A stretch of 64,000 nucleotides of DNA. Origin: Muscardinus avellanarius (lineage: Eukaryota > Chordata > Mammalia > Rodentia > Gliridae). A model generated the notes under the pieces. It was not told the origin of the DNA and ran no database searches. It saw only the letters and a program-made list of their open reading frames with translations. Positions 1 through 9,992 of the stretch are shown here, one piece after another (the first letter of the stretch is position 1; each line of letters begins with the position of its first letter). The DNA is taken from NCBI GenBank assembly GCA_963383645.1, contig OY726574.1, positions 60,095,894 through 60,159,893 on the forward strand, in the 5' to 3' direction. A program made the position numbers and the translations under genes.

Positions 1-749
1 ATAAATAAGTAAATATTTAAAATTGAAACAATAAATGTGTATTCGGAGCCCGAAGCACACCTTTGGGATTAACTGCAGGGAAAGGGCTGCTCTTGTTAAC
101 TCTACTAGCCCTCACTGCAATCCTTCGTCTTGTTTTCATGACTGTGTGAATTGTGTAGGTGACACAGTTTTGTCAGCTAAAAAATAATGATACAGTTTTT
201 GGCATCATTTTTAACTGTGTCTAGCTTCATTACTAACAAGATGCAAAATATGTGCCTCTGAGAAACAGTGGTATGAATTGATTTCTGTGTGTGTGGCCTG
301 AAAATTCAGCCATATCCTTATTGTGTATCTTCTCCTAGAATTCTTTTCTTTTTTTTAAGAAATAGTCACACATTTGATATGAAATAGGTGATCTGGATTT
401 GATCAAACAAGGAACGGAATCGGTTTTCCATTTCACTTTCTAGTGGTCCCACATTCTAAAAGTGCTTTAAAACTTGTGGGCTTATAGCAAACCCCATCTC
501 CCAAGGTTCTTCCTTTCGCATATGTTAAATTTTGCTTTCTTTCCTGCGTTAACATTCAGGCACACACACATTTTGACTCACAGATACTGCCTAGCTTTTT
601 TAGTATTAAAACGGCTAAGATTCATCCAATGTCAAAAGCAGATCCCAGTTTTAATAATCTTCAGTGGGAATTTAAAAGGAAGAAAGAATTCCCAGAAAAG
701 CTGATAGCTCCATAAATATATTGATTTCCCTATTGTGTTTATTTATAGA
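1..749. other. Unassigned sequence
   Basis: AT-rich DNA in which I see no gene and no clear repeat. The first 35 bases are A-rich and could be the tail of an element lying outside the window. A short open frame at 474-704 on the plus strand has no recognisable domain and no splice context. Confidence 0.5.
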
Positions 750-946
750 TTTTTTTGTGTGTGGTACTGGAGATTGAACCAGGGGTATTCTACCCCCAGC
801 CCTTTTTCATGTATGTATGCATATACATGTGTGTTTGTTTAGTGACAGGATCTCACTAGGTTGCTGAGGCTGTCTCAGACCTGGGGTTGACTTCTCTCAG
901 CCTCCCAAGGACTGGGATTACAGGCGTGCACCAATATGCTGGGCTT
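750..946 (-). mobile_element. B1-dID SINE
   Basis: Read on the minus strand, a B1-like half (about 850-946) is followed by an ID-like half (about 760-805) with GGTATTCTACCCCCAGCCC on the plus strand. The linker between them holds a small ATGT-rich expansion. This is an old, diverged copy. Confidence 0.8.
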
Positions 947-948
947 GG

Positions 949-1311
949 CTAGAACTTATGCTAAAGCCCAAACACATAGAGTCTGTGGCGAAAGAAAAAG
1001 GCTAAAATACACCGTTTACAGATTCCCAGCTTATTGTATATAGATTATTGCATAATATATGTTATAAATTTACATGAATGATCTTGGATTCCTCAAGTTC
1101 ACTATTCATGCTTAGAAAAAATACTGATCTTTCACATTTCTTATAGGGCTTAGAAGGATTCTCAAGGTTTTCATAGGGGACCTGATTGAAAGTCCACAAT
1201 GTCCGTACTTTTATGCCTTTGACTGGCACAGTGCCCTCTGCATGCAAGGAAGTCACTAAATACAGTCACATGTATAAATGAGCATGTTTGTTTGGAGCAA
1301 GATGTACTATT
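949..1311. other. Unassigned sequence
   Basis: No gene and no repeat is recognised. A 64-codon minus-strand open frame at 1062-1256 has no known motif. Confidence 0.4.
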
Positions 1312-1472
1312 GTTAAGAGTTTGAATTTTGGAGTCAAATTGCTTGTGTTAAAATTCTACCTCTGCTACTGGGTTAGTCATATAAACTTGAGCAAATTACC
1401 TAGTATGTATGTGCTAACAGCAATGCCCATTGTGTATTACGTATCATGAGGATTAAGTGAGATTATCCTTTT
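1312..1472 (+). mobile_element. MIR SINE, old
   Basis: The order of motifs matches MIR: TTTGGAGTCAAATTGC, then a tRNA-like core TACCTCTGCTACTGGGTTAG, then TTGAGCAAATTACC, ending in GAGGATTAAGTGAGATTA. It is heavily diverged, as expected of a mammal-wide SINE. Confidence 0.7.
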
Positions 1473-1800
1473 GTGTGATTTGGACAAGTGTCTCCCAAAG
1501 CTCCCTGTATTAAAGGCTTGGTACCCTAGTGGCCCTGCTGGGAGGTGGGGATCTTTAAGAAGTAGGGCCTCACGGGAAGTCCTGAAGTTATCTGGGATGT
1601 GTCACTGGAGGGGACTGTGGGACAGGGCCCTTCTCTCTCTCCCTCCCTTTCTCTCTCTCTCCCTCTCTCTCTCCCTCCCTCACACTCTTCCCCTCCGTGC
1701 CTCTCCATCACCTCCCTTTCCCCCCTCTCTCTCTCTCCCTCTCCCAAAGCCTAAGGAAACCACATTATCACTTCAGGAGGACATGTTTTAACTACTTCCT
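1473..1800 (+). mobile_element. MaLR-type LTR fragment with polypyrimidine core
   Basis: The text TAAAGGCTTGGTACCCTAGT, GGGAGGTGGGGATCTTTAAG, GGGCCTCACGGGAAGTCCTG and GGGGACTGTGGGACAGGGCC follows the order typical of ERVL-MaLR LTRs. The normally short CT-rich part has grown into a C/T tract at about 1620-1745. The 3' end is unclear. The 106-codon open frame across it is a by-product of the CT tract. Confidence 0.6.
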
Positions 1801-2412
1801 CTACCCTAGGGAATCTTCATCTCTGAGGGTTTGTGGTCTTATTTGACCAAAGCATCCTGGCTTGAAACATCTCCAGTTTTCTGCTCTGCCTCCAGGACCA
1901 CAGTGGACCACCTGCTTGGGCTCCTGAGGACCGGTTGTGAGGTGATGCCATCACACTGGCAAGTCAAGCAGCTTTCTCTGTATTCAAAGATAGTCGGATT
2001 TTTCCTGTTTTCCCCATTGCACTATGGATTCTGTAAAGGCTGGAGCCTTGTCCATTGCCCTTTACCACTTTAACTGGGCAGTTTCCACAGTAGCACTCAG
2101 AAGAATTTTATCAAATAAAGAGAAGAAAAAAGAATAGAAAATAAACGAACGTAATGAAGACTGCAGAGAAAAATAAACTAATTGTTCCAATCTTTGACAG
2201 GATGACAATTCAGCCATCTGGAATTCATGGCCTTTTCTATAAATATCCCCGGTCCCCATCACAGGTGTTCTGACAGTTCCCCTGTCTGCTCGCTACCTCA
2301 GGCTCTAACACTTCTATTCAGACAGCTCTTTCCTCGAACACGCACTGTGTAGACACGGCTGACCACCAGTCAGAACCCATTAACACAGCTCTTCACGTAC
2401 TTAGAAACTTTC
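1801..2412. other. Unassigned sequence
   Basis: No gene or repeat is recognised. Open frames of 66-80 codons on both strands lack domains and splice context. Confidence 0.4.
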
Positions 2413-2598
2413 AAGCCAGGTGCTGTGGCACATGCCTATAATTGCAGCACTTGGGAGGCTGAGACAGAAGGACCCGGGCTCAAGGCCAGTCTCGGAAACT
2501 TAGCGAAGCCCCCAATATCTTAGTAAAACCATATTTAAAAATTAAATAAATAGACTGGGGGTAGAGCTCAAAGGGGTTGAATCCCTAGTATGGAAAAA
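2413..2598 (+). mobile_element. B1-dID SINE, old
   Basis: The B1 half starts at GCCAGGTGCTGTGGCACATG, the A-rich linker is near 2535, and the ID half is GACTGGGGGTAGAGCTCAAA followed by GGTTGAATCCCTAGTA. It is shortened and diverged. A purine-rich tail runs to about 2640. Confidence 0.8.
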
Positions 2599-2753
2599 AG
2601 AGAAAAAGGAAGGAAAGGTGGAAGGAAGGGAGGGAGAGGGGAACCATTCATATCACCCTTCTACTTATTTTTCCATAGATAAAAACAACTCAAATTCAAA
2701 CCTCATTTTCCATTACATAATTCTGGCTGTTATTGTTTTCTCAAGTTTCACCA

Positions 2754-2755
<2 letters not shown>

Positions 2756-2803
<48 letters not shown>
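2756..2803 (+). repeat. (TG)n microsatellite
   Basis: An uninterrupted TG dinucleotide run of about 24 units. It generates the VCVCVC stretch in the overlapping open frame, which is therefore not a gene. Confidence 0.98.
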
Positions 2804-2805
<2 letters not shown>

Positions 2806-2903
2806 TAACCCCTGCTCTGCCTTCCTTTGGTAAAACATACTTACAGATGTTCATAGCTCACTGATTTCTGAAATTTGGCTCATGGACTATTTTGTAGGAA
2901 AAC

Positions 2904-3100
2904 TGAAGTCAGGTACAAATCCTTCTCTGGTATTTCCCGTCCCAGTGAGCTTGGACAAACGACTTAATGCTGTGCTCAGAATCATAGAATCGCAGAATGC
3001 TGGGAGGTTATGTGAACTCAGGCACGTAGAGCATCAGATCCGTGCCTGTTCCAAAGCACTGGCCGGCAAATATTAGTTATTGTTGCTATCGTTGTTGTTG
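2904..3100 (+). mobile_element. MIR SINE, old
   Basis: Weak but ordered MIR matches: AAGTCAGGTACAAATCC, GCTTGGACAAACGACTTAAT, then CCAAAGCACTGGCCGGCAAA and TATTAGTTATTGTTG at the 3' end. Divergence is high. Confidence 0.55.
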
Positions 3101-3222
3101 GGGTTATTATTACTATTACCTATCAGAAACTTGAAATATGTCGAGTCATGTGGGAGCCTGAGGTAAGAAGAAAGGGGAAGGTTAGGTAGAAAAAGATGAG
3201 TAGGGACCTTAAGGATTTTTGC

Positions 3223-3428
3223 CAGCCAGGTGTGGTGGTGCACACTTGTAATCATAGTACTTGGGAAGCTGAGACGGAAGGCTCGCAGGTTGCAGCCAGC
3301 TTCAGCAACTCATCAAGGCCCTCTGAAACTTGGTGAGATCCTGTTTAAAAACCAAAATGTAAAATAGCAGGATTCGGGTATATCTCGGAGATAGAGTATC
3401 TTTGGGTTCAATCTCCAGTATAAAATAA
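3223..3428 (+). mobile_element. B1-dID SINE
   Basis: The B1 half begins AGCCAGGTGTGGTGGTGCAC. The ID half ends GGGTTCAATCTCCAGTA followed by an A/G-rich tail. It lies tail-to-tail with the minus-strand SINE at 3520-3728. Confidence 0.85.
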
Positions 3429-3439
3429 GAAGAGAAGAA

Positions 3440-3519
3440 AAAAGATTCTCTTCTTCTTCCCCTTCTCCTTCCACTTCTCCTTCTCCTCCTCCTCTCCTCC
3501 TCCTTCTCCTCCTCCTTCA
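3440..3519 (+). repeat. CTT/CCT polypyrimidine tract
   Basis: An almost pure C/T strand of TTC, TCC and CTTCTCC units. It probably grew from the purine-rich tail of the flanking SINE. The 72-codon R/E/K-rich minus-strand frame is its translation artefact. Confidence 0.9.
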
Positions 3520-3728
3520 CTTTTTTTTTTTTTTTGGTGTACTAGGAATCGAACCCAGATTGAACTCTGAGTTACACTCCTAGACCTATGTAGTTTTTTT
3601 TTTTTTTAATTATGAAACAAGGTCTAACTAAGTTGTTGACAGTTGTGCTAAATTGCTGGGGCTGGCCTAGAACTTGCTATCCTCCTGTCCCAGCCTCCCA
3701 AGCACTGGCATGTGCACCACCACACCTG
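3520..3728 (-). mobile_element. B1-dID SINE
   Basis: A poly-T start at 3521-3535 and GGTGTACTAGGAATCGAACC mark the 3' end of a minus-strand element. Its B1 half ends near CATGTGCACCACCACACCTG. A T-run and a partial duplication of the linker region give it extra length. Confidence 0.85.
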
Positions 3729-4670
3729 AATTTTGCTGTATCATGAACTAAGTCTAGGGTTTGTTTTAAATTAAGTCTGTTGTGGTGTGTGGTTCATGTT
3801 AGACAATACTCGTTGGATGGATTAATCCAATTTGCCCTCTCTTTGCTCACATAAACTCTCTGTCAGCAAGCAACTTTTAGAAACTATTAAAGGACCGTAG
3901 AACAAACTAAATGGCTCCCTGGAGGGACCGCCTTGGAGAAAGCTTTCCTGCCATTCTCCCCGGGGCAGCATTTCCCAAGCAGTTTTGGGAAACTGGAATC
4001 GTTGTTAGCTTTTTTTTTTTTTAACTCCCAGCCCAGTGTGTGCACAGGGGCTGCAGGTGGGTACACCTTGTATACATGATATGTATTTCCATGCACGCTC
4101 AGAGGGCAGGCCTCCAAAGTTAAGCATTTATTAGATGTGTAGTGGCAAATATTGATGGATTACCATGGTGGGTGCCGTTGGCAGCAGAGGCCGGGGAGTG
4201 AAGATTGAACCTTTATCAAACCCCACAAACTGATCATTGACAGCTCCACGGTTTCATCAGCCCAAGCAGGACAGCAAGATACTGTGGCTCTGTGCTTTGT
4301 CCTCAGAACTCAGCCTCGGCAGAGTGTGTCGGGGACAGATGCCTCAGATCTGATTATTTCAGCGCTGGCTCTGAGCTAGAGAGGGGCAGCTTCCTCTTCT
4401 GGCCCGTCTCCCGGGACCTTTCTGAATCAGATGGATCTTGTTTTAGTACAAAAGATATGTCCTTCCTTTATGCTGTTTATTTTAAACTAGTTTGGAGCCC
4501 TAAAAAGTTTCATCTTATTTAATGTGCTTCTCAGATTCCTGCTTCCCACAGAAAACTATGGTTTAATACAAATGCGAGCATCTTGTGACATCCGTGAGCA
4601 TGATTTGACACACCGTGAGCTCCCCCAGGACCAAACGTCATGTTGAGGGGCATCGTGTGGTTTTAAAGAG
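3729..4670. other. Unassigned sequence
   Basis: About 0.9 kb with no recognised gene or repeat apart from a T-run near 4010. Open frames of 76 codons at 3887-4117 (minus) and 4292-4522 (plus) show no domain, signal peptide or splice signal I can support. Confidence 0.4.
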
Positions 4671-5140
4671 AGGCGATGGCTGTTGTTTAAATGGGCTGCT
4701 CCAAGATCATGTATTGGAAACTTGATCCCCACTGCAATAATGTTGAGGTGTGGACCCTTTAAGAGGTGAATAGGTCATGAAAACAGAGTCTTCATTATGG
4801 AGGTGATTTTATTTTTCAATACTGGGGATGGAGCCCAGGGGCATTCTACCTCCGAGCTACAGCCCAGACTTAGTTGTATTCTTTATTTTGAAACAGGGTC
4901 TCAGTGAGTTGCAAAGGGCCTCACTAAGTAGCTGAGGCTGTCCGCAAACCGCGATCCTCCTGTCTCAGCCTCCCGAATGCTGGGATGACAAGTGTGCGCC
5001 ACCATGCTCGGCTCTGGAGGTGATGTTTTAGTAAAGGATGCATTTGGCCCATCTATGTGCATTCTCTCTCCATGTGCTGCCTCCTGCCCTGTTCCCATGC
5101 AGCATGACGTCCTCGCCTGATGTGGCCTTGGGTCTCAGCG
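4671..5140 (+). mobile_element. MaLR-like LTR, split by a SINE
   Basis: Flanks at 4671-4810 and 5015-5140 join into one LTR-like sequence: TTGATCCCCACTGCAATAAT, GTGGACCCTTTAAGAGGTGA, then CTCTCTCCATGTGCTGCCTC. The interrupting SINE duplicated TGGAGGTGAT at the joint, so the two parts are one older element. Confidence 0.6.
4811..5014 (-). mobile_element. B1-dID SINE with target duplication
   Basis: A complete minus-strand element. The target duplication TGGAGGTGAT(G)TTT lies at 4798-4810 and 5015-5028. It sits inside an LTR and is therefore younger than that LTR. Confidence 0.92.
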
Positions 5141-5294
5141 TTCAAGCTTATGTATCTACTTCTGTTTCTAAGTTACTCTAGCCTATAAATTAACAGCAGA
5201 GAATTAAGAACAGAGATAGCAGGATGGTTCAGTGTAGTACTTAAACATTGGCATGTTGCATTATTGAATTAAATGTTTTAAACTATCTAAATAG

Positions 5295-5494
5295 GCCGGG
5301 CGTGGTGGCACACGCTTGTAATCCCCGTGCTGGGGAGGCGGAGACAGAAGGATCAGGCAGATTCGAAGCCAGCCGCACTGGCTTAAGAGACGCTGTTTCC
5401 AAATAAAAAATATATGAAATAGGTCTGGGAGTGTAGCCCAGAGGTAGAAAGGGTTCCAACCGAGTACCACCAAAAAAAAAAAAAAAAAAAAAAA
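5295..5494 (+). mobile_element. B1-dID SINE, young subfamily
   Basis: A full-length copy with ATTCGAAGCCAGCCGC in the B1 half and GGTCTGGGAGTGTAGCCCAG opening the ID half, plus a pure A tail of more than 20 bases. The 10-bp target duplication ATCTAAATAG is at 5285-5294 and 5496-5505. The long pure tail and matching duplication indicate recent insertion. Confidence 0.95.
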
Positions 5495-5505
5495 GATCTA
5501 AATAG

Positions 5506-6409
5506 ATGTTTACAAAATACTTTGAGCACCCTCAGAACCTCTTCTTAGTAAAATCATGAATGGAGATAGAAATGTACGGATACTTTCTCACAATGATGAA
5601 CAGTACGTAGTTTACATGAGAGAAGTGAACATTCTATTAATAGTAAAGTCCTAAAAAGTGGTCTTATGAAAATACAAAGTAAAATATTGTGGAGCCCAAT
5701 ACTATAATGTCTACTTGATATTTTAAGTAGTTTGGGATAATTATAAGAAGACATGAAAGAAAAACTTGATTCATATGTAACAGAAAAGAAAGTGAAATTT
5801 ATTGCACCTTGTAGTGACAAAAGAATCAACTGGAAAATTGTACGAATTTTAAAAGCCCGACGAAGTTATTGCATACAAGGTGAGAATGAATGAGTGGTGA
5901 ATCAGATGAATAGTGTCCATCTCTATCAGCAATGCCCGATTGTTTTTTTTAATTATGATTTATAAAAGTGTCATGCATGAGAACGATTTCATAGTAGAGA
6001 GACACATCTATAATAAAAACTGTTACCTAAATGAAAGAAAAGACAAAAACTAAACCTTGAGCCATAGAGAGTTTAGAATGAAAGAATGGAAATGAGGAGA
6101 GTGTGTCGGGTCTCTGAGGCAGCCAGGCTGTGAAGGAGGACCCTGGGATGGCCGTGGCCTCCAGCATCATGCAGAGGCCGGGCCACTCAGGAGCCAGAGC
6201 CAGCGCACGGGTCGTTGGAGTTCCTCACACATGCACGAAGCTCCCGACAGGGACTGGGCAGCATCAGGATCCTGTGTCACACACTTCCTCCCCAGACCCC
6301 CTCCGCACTCACACCTGCTTCCTACCTGGGCTAAAGAGGCAGGTCTCAGAGCCCCGCCCTGACCATGCAGGTAAACTTACATAGCGCTCACTGAGCCAGC
6401 CTCCTCAGC
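5506..6409. other. Unassigned sequence, GC-richer from 6080
   Basis: AT-rich to about 6080, then a GC-richer block to 6370 holding an 84-codon plus-strand open frame (6130-6384). That frame runs into CATGCAGGTAAAC, which could act as a weak donor site, but there is no convincing acceptor and no recognisable domain. I do not call an exon. Confidence 0.4.
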
Positions 6410-6575
6410 CCACTTCATCTCCTCCATCACACTGTGAGCTTCAAACCTACCACCAGCTGACTCACTTCTTGCTGTCTTTCCCTGCTACTGTACCTTCAGG
6501 AGGACGGGGATATTTCTAGTTTGTCTTATTCACGGCTGTATGAATGAACAGATGTAAATAAATGTGCATTAATTC
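6410..6575 (+). mobile_element. L2-like 3' end
   Basis: CACACTGTGAGCTTC, then TTTGTCTTATTCACGGCTGT, then GTAAATAAATGTGCATTAA follow the order of the LINE2 3' end. The match is diverged, so the family call is tentative. Confidence 0.45.
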
Positions 6576-7204
6576 AGAAGACAGAAAAACAGCCAAAAAC
6601 AAAACACTGACTGTGCTACGATAATGATGTTAGGGGCAATTTCCCCCCCAACTTTTTGTAGCTTGGATCATTACCTTTATGTCTTAAAATGCATTTCTAT
6701 TTTAAAAGGATTATTACTGTCATGCCTGGCTAGCTCACTTCCCTAATTATATGCTAGAGATAGAAAAATATAGTGGAAACAGACAGGCTCATTACGCAGA
6801 TTGACACCGAAAACAAGCATGCAATCCATTTTCATTAGGCCTACCTTTGTTTTGTTGTTTCAAATCAAGTTAGATGTCCTTAACCATAATCGTTATCTAT
6901 TTCTTGTGGCCATTTTTTATCTTCATCTTTTAATTACCATCTCTTTTTTTTTTCCCACCTAGATTGCAAAACCTTTCTCATTCCACATTGAAATACCTCC
7001 AGCCATTCTCACGCTGAAATTACTAAGATTAATTACACTTAATCTAAATGTTCTTAAATGCATTCTCCTTTCCTTCAAGTTTATTCCTTCTTTAGTTCCT
7101 GACACTCAGTGAATTTTCTGTCTTAGCTTTATCCCAGCTGCTAAATCTATTCTTTTTTAAAAAGCCCACGTGCTCCTAACCTTCACGTACTTTCTGGGAC
7201 CATT
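6576..7204. other. Unassigned sequence
   Basis: AT-rich with short T and A runs. I see no gene and no defined repeat. Confidence 0.4.
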
Positions 7205-7325
7205 TTATGTTTTGTTGAGACAGAATCTCAACGAAGCACTGGAACCCTTGGGCTCAAGTGGTTCTTCCACCTCAGCCTCCCAACTTGCTGGGACTATAGG
7301 CATCTGCCACTATGCTGTCAGGACT
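7205..7325 (-). mobile_element. B1-like half SINE fragment
   Basis: CCTCAGCCTCCCAACTTGCT and GCATCTGCCACTATGCTGTC are the reverse complement of a 7SL-derived B1 half. No ID half is attached on the left. Confidence 0.7.
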
Positions 7326-7374
7326 ATTGTATTTTAAATTAAGTTACTAAAAATTAGAATTAAGCGTTATTTGG

Positions 7375-7826
7375 TTATTTTATTTTTATGAGCTACTGGG
7401 GATCAAACCCAGAGACATTCTACTTCCTACACTCCGAGTCCTATTTTATTTTTTTATTTAAAAACAGGGTCTCACTAAGTTGCAGAGGGCCTCACTAAAT
7501 AGCTAAGGCTAGCTGGGCATGGTGGTGCATGCTTGTAATCCCTGCATTTGGGGGGCTGAAATAGGAGGATCGCAGTTCGAGGACAGCCTCAGCTACTACT
7601 TAGTGAGACCCTTTGCAACATAGTGAGACCCTGTTTCAAAATAAATTATAAAAAATAGGACTGGAGATCTAGCTTGTAGGTAGAATGCCCCTGGGTTCCA
7701 TCTCCAGTGCCAACTCCAGTACCACACAAAAAAATAGAAAAATGACTGAGGCTAGCCACAAACCTGTGATCCTCCTGTCTTAGCCTTCCACGTACTGGGA
7801 TGACAAGTATGCACCACCATACCCAA
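7375..7826 (-). mobile_element. B1-dID SINE, host of an inverted insertion
   Basis: The ID half, linker and part of the B1 half lie at 7375-7512, and the rest of the B1 half at 7746-7826. The gap is filled by an opposite-strand SINE flanked by CTAAGGCTAG and CTGAGGCTAG. One old element was split by a later one. Confidence 0.88.
7513..7745 (+). mobile_element. B1-dID SINE nested in reverse orientation
   Basis: It starts CTGGGCATGGTGGTGCATGC and ends with a doubled CCAGTACC motif and a short A tail. It carries a near-perfect target duplication at 7503-7512 and 7746-7755 and faces head-to-head against its host SINE. Confidence 0.9.
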
Positions 7827-7892
7827 CAGGTAGTTGCTTTTTTTCTTCATAGTACTGGGCATTCTACCTCTGAGCGACACCCTCATTCCTAT

Positions 7893-7903
7893 TTTTATTC
7901 TAT

Positions 7904-7938
<35 letters not shown>

Positions 7939-8107
7939 TTTTGGTGGTACTGGGGTTCCTGGAAGCCCTTCTACCTCCGGGCTACACTCCCAGACCTATT
8001 TTACATATTTTTTATTTGGAAAGAGGGTCTCTTAAGCCATTGCGGCTAGCTTCGAACCTGCGTGATCCCAAGCACGGGGATTACAAGCGTGCGCCACCAT
8101 GCCCGAC
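7893..8107 (-). mobile_element. B1-dID SINE, young subfamily, nested
   Basis: The (ATTT)n tail reads into GGTGGTACTGGGGTTCCTGG, and the B1 half holds the complement of a good B box, GGTTCGAAGC. It is inserted in the linker of an older same-strand SINE. The tail gives the antisense frame its YLFIYLFIYLF run. Confidence 0.93.
7898..7942 (+). repeat. (ATTT)n microsatellite
   Basis: About eleven ATTT units. It is the mutated A-rich tail of the minus-strand SINE next to it. Confidence 0.97.
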
Positions 8108-8144
8108 CTTTATTCTTTATTTTGAAACAAAGTCTCACTGAGTT

Positions 8145-9205
8145 AAAAATCATTTCTGTTTATTTCTGGTTAGATAAGGCAAGACTGTTGAAAATGGTTG
8201 CTAGTAACTACTGAAGGAAAAGATCATTGCTCAGATTTTGTGCAAACAAGGGTGGATTTGGAACCTAGCCGTCAAGTTGCTTGGAGGAATTTTCAGTGTA
8301 TATGGCATATTCCGAATCCCTTTCTTTACATGGCATTAGTCCATGAAAAGAGATTTGGGTCTTATTTTCAGCCATCCACTCTCTTCAATATTCATTACGA
8401 AATTCGTAAGAAAGAAAATATTTGCCACATAGTGGGTTCCAAGAAAGAGTTTGAAGGGCCTAATTAAATTTTGATTATAACCTAGTGATTATGGGGACTG
8501 GGAATAAAAGTTTATGTGATGGCTATGTTTAATTTTATTTAAAAGGTTTATGGCATGTCATTCCCACATTTTGAGAAACTGTTTAAGATTTACTGCCAAG
8601 GAAAAGCCAAGCATTTTTGGAATTAGGTGATCTAATACTCTCATGAAAAAGCTTCATAACCTTTCAGAAGCATCAAACATTTCCACTCAAGCAAAAATTA
8701 AATTGGCAGCTGTCTGCCTGCTCCCCACACACTTCAAGTAGCAGAAGGCCCCTGAAGCAATCAGTTCCTGGACAACTGTTCGTACATTTCCCTTCAGTGA
8801 CCCAAACATGCTCCATCCCAGACACTTTGTGAGGTCTCCAGGATTCCCCCCTCTGTTCTCTTGGTCCCTAAAAGGTCATGATGAAGCTGTCTCTGGCAAA
8901 GCAAGTTTGCCAAATGATTTTTGCTTGGCTGCATTTGCACCAGAAAAAAACGTATCCTGAAGCAATATCTACGTGTCCAAGAAAGAAATGTCAGCACGTG
9001 TGTTAGGATATTCTGCATGACTAGATGGTAACTATATGTCAGAGATCCATTAAATTTGTGTCGAGATTGTACCTGTTTGGCCTGGCTGTACCTGTCACGA
9101 GCTATCTGTGAGGGTAATACGCAGGTATAGGAAGTCGCCAGAGTCTGGCTCAAAGGGGCGCTTAAAATGGAAATATCCATCCACGGGGAAACCACTCTAG
9201 AAGGT
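8145..9205. other. Unassigned sequence
   Basis: About 1 kb with no recognised repeat. The longest open frame is 133 codons on the minus strand (8794-9195). It has no domain I know, and no Kozak or splice context could be confirmed, so I treat it as a chance frame. Confidence 0.4.
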
Positions 9206-9290
9206 ATATTAGTCAGATTTCTGCACTATAATGAAATACCAGGCATAATGAATGCATAGAAAGGTTTATTTTGGAGTCCTAGTGCTCTGC
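9206..9290 (-). mobile_element. MaLR-type LTR 3' fragment
   Basis: TATTAGTCAGATTTCTGCAC followed by AATGAAATACCAGGCATAAT and AAAGGTTTATTTTGGAG is the reverse complement of a MaLR LTR end: the AATAAACCTTT poly(A) part, then the CTGACTAATA terminus. Confidence 0.75.
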
Positions 9291-9334
9291 CAGATATTCT
9301 CAAACATAGTTGACTTATTCTTTTCTCATTAGCA

Positions 9335-9500
9335 TTAAATATAATATATTACACAATATAAAATTTATATATAATTATATTTATATAAATAATTATAATA
9401 TAGTGATATTTAATATTTATAATAATTGCTATTTAATATTTAAGATAGAAATAATATTAATGTATGAATATATATGAATTTTTATATATATTCAGCAGCA
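9335..9500. repeat. AT-rich low-complexity tract
   Basis: Almost pure A/T with TATAT, AATAAT and TTTATA words. No ordered repeat unit is visible. Confidence 0.9.
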
Positions 9501-9804
9501 TCCCCTTGGAAATCTACATTCTTTAAGTGAATAAACAGAAAGCTTCAGTGAAAGTTTGCATTTTTATGTATCTACATTTCAATCCAGTGCTCCTCTAGGG
9601 GTGGCACTGCCCAGTCAGGCAATCTATGCACCAGGCCTCTGGAGCATCCTGGCATGAGCACGTGCAGGACAAAGTGCTCAGATCATGCGCCAGGAAGCAA
9701 AGAAGATGGGTTTGGGTCCCACAGTACCCCTTGGGGACACACACCAATGACCTGGGAGATCAGTGTGGAGATAGGTGTGGAGGCTTCTCAGCAAGCTAGG
9801 AATG

Positions 9805-9992
9805 GAGCTTGGCTCAGTGGCACTCTCCTGAAATTTCAGTACTTGGGAGACTGAGATGGAAAATTGAAGATTTGGGACCAGCCTCCAGAACTTAGCAAAA
9901 CCCTAAGCACCTTACCAAAATAAAATAGGGTGAAAGGATGTAGCTCAAAAGTAGAACACTGCTGGATTAAGTCCCCAGTGCCCCCCACAAAA
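9805..9992 (+). mobile_element. B1-dID SINE, old
   Basis: The B1 half (CAGTACTTGGGAGACTGAGA) and ID half (AGGATGTAGCTCAAAAGTAG) are recognisable but diverged. It directly abuts the truncated start of the downstream L1. Confidence 0.75.

Larger units (their letters stand above)
7835..8144 (-). mobile_element. Older B1-dID SINE, split in the linker
   Basis: The ID half is at 7843-7892, and the start of the B1 half at 8108-8144 (GAAACAAAGTCTCACTGAGT). The intervening SINE lies exactly where the A/T linker should be. The distal B1 half is missing. Confidence 0.8.

Noticed and set aside
6100..6300. Possible CpG island or promoter
   Set aside because: CpG density is only modest, the block is short, and no gene start follows it.
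6130..6384. GC-richer open frame ending at CAG|GTAAAC, considered as an exon
   Set aside because: The acceptor side is weak, the translation has no recognisable features, and the donor match is common by chance.
8794..9195. 133-codon minus-strand open frame
   Set aside because: No known motif, low-complexity-free but featureless, and no supporting signals.
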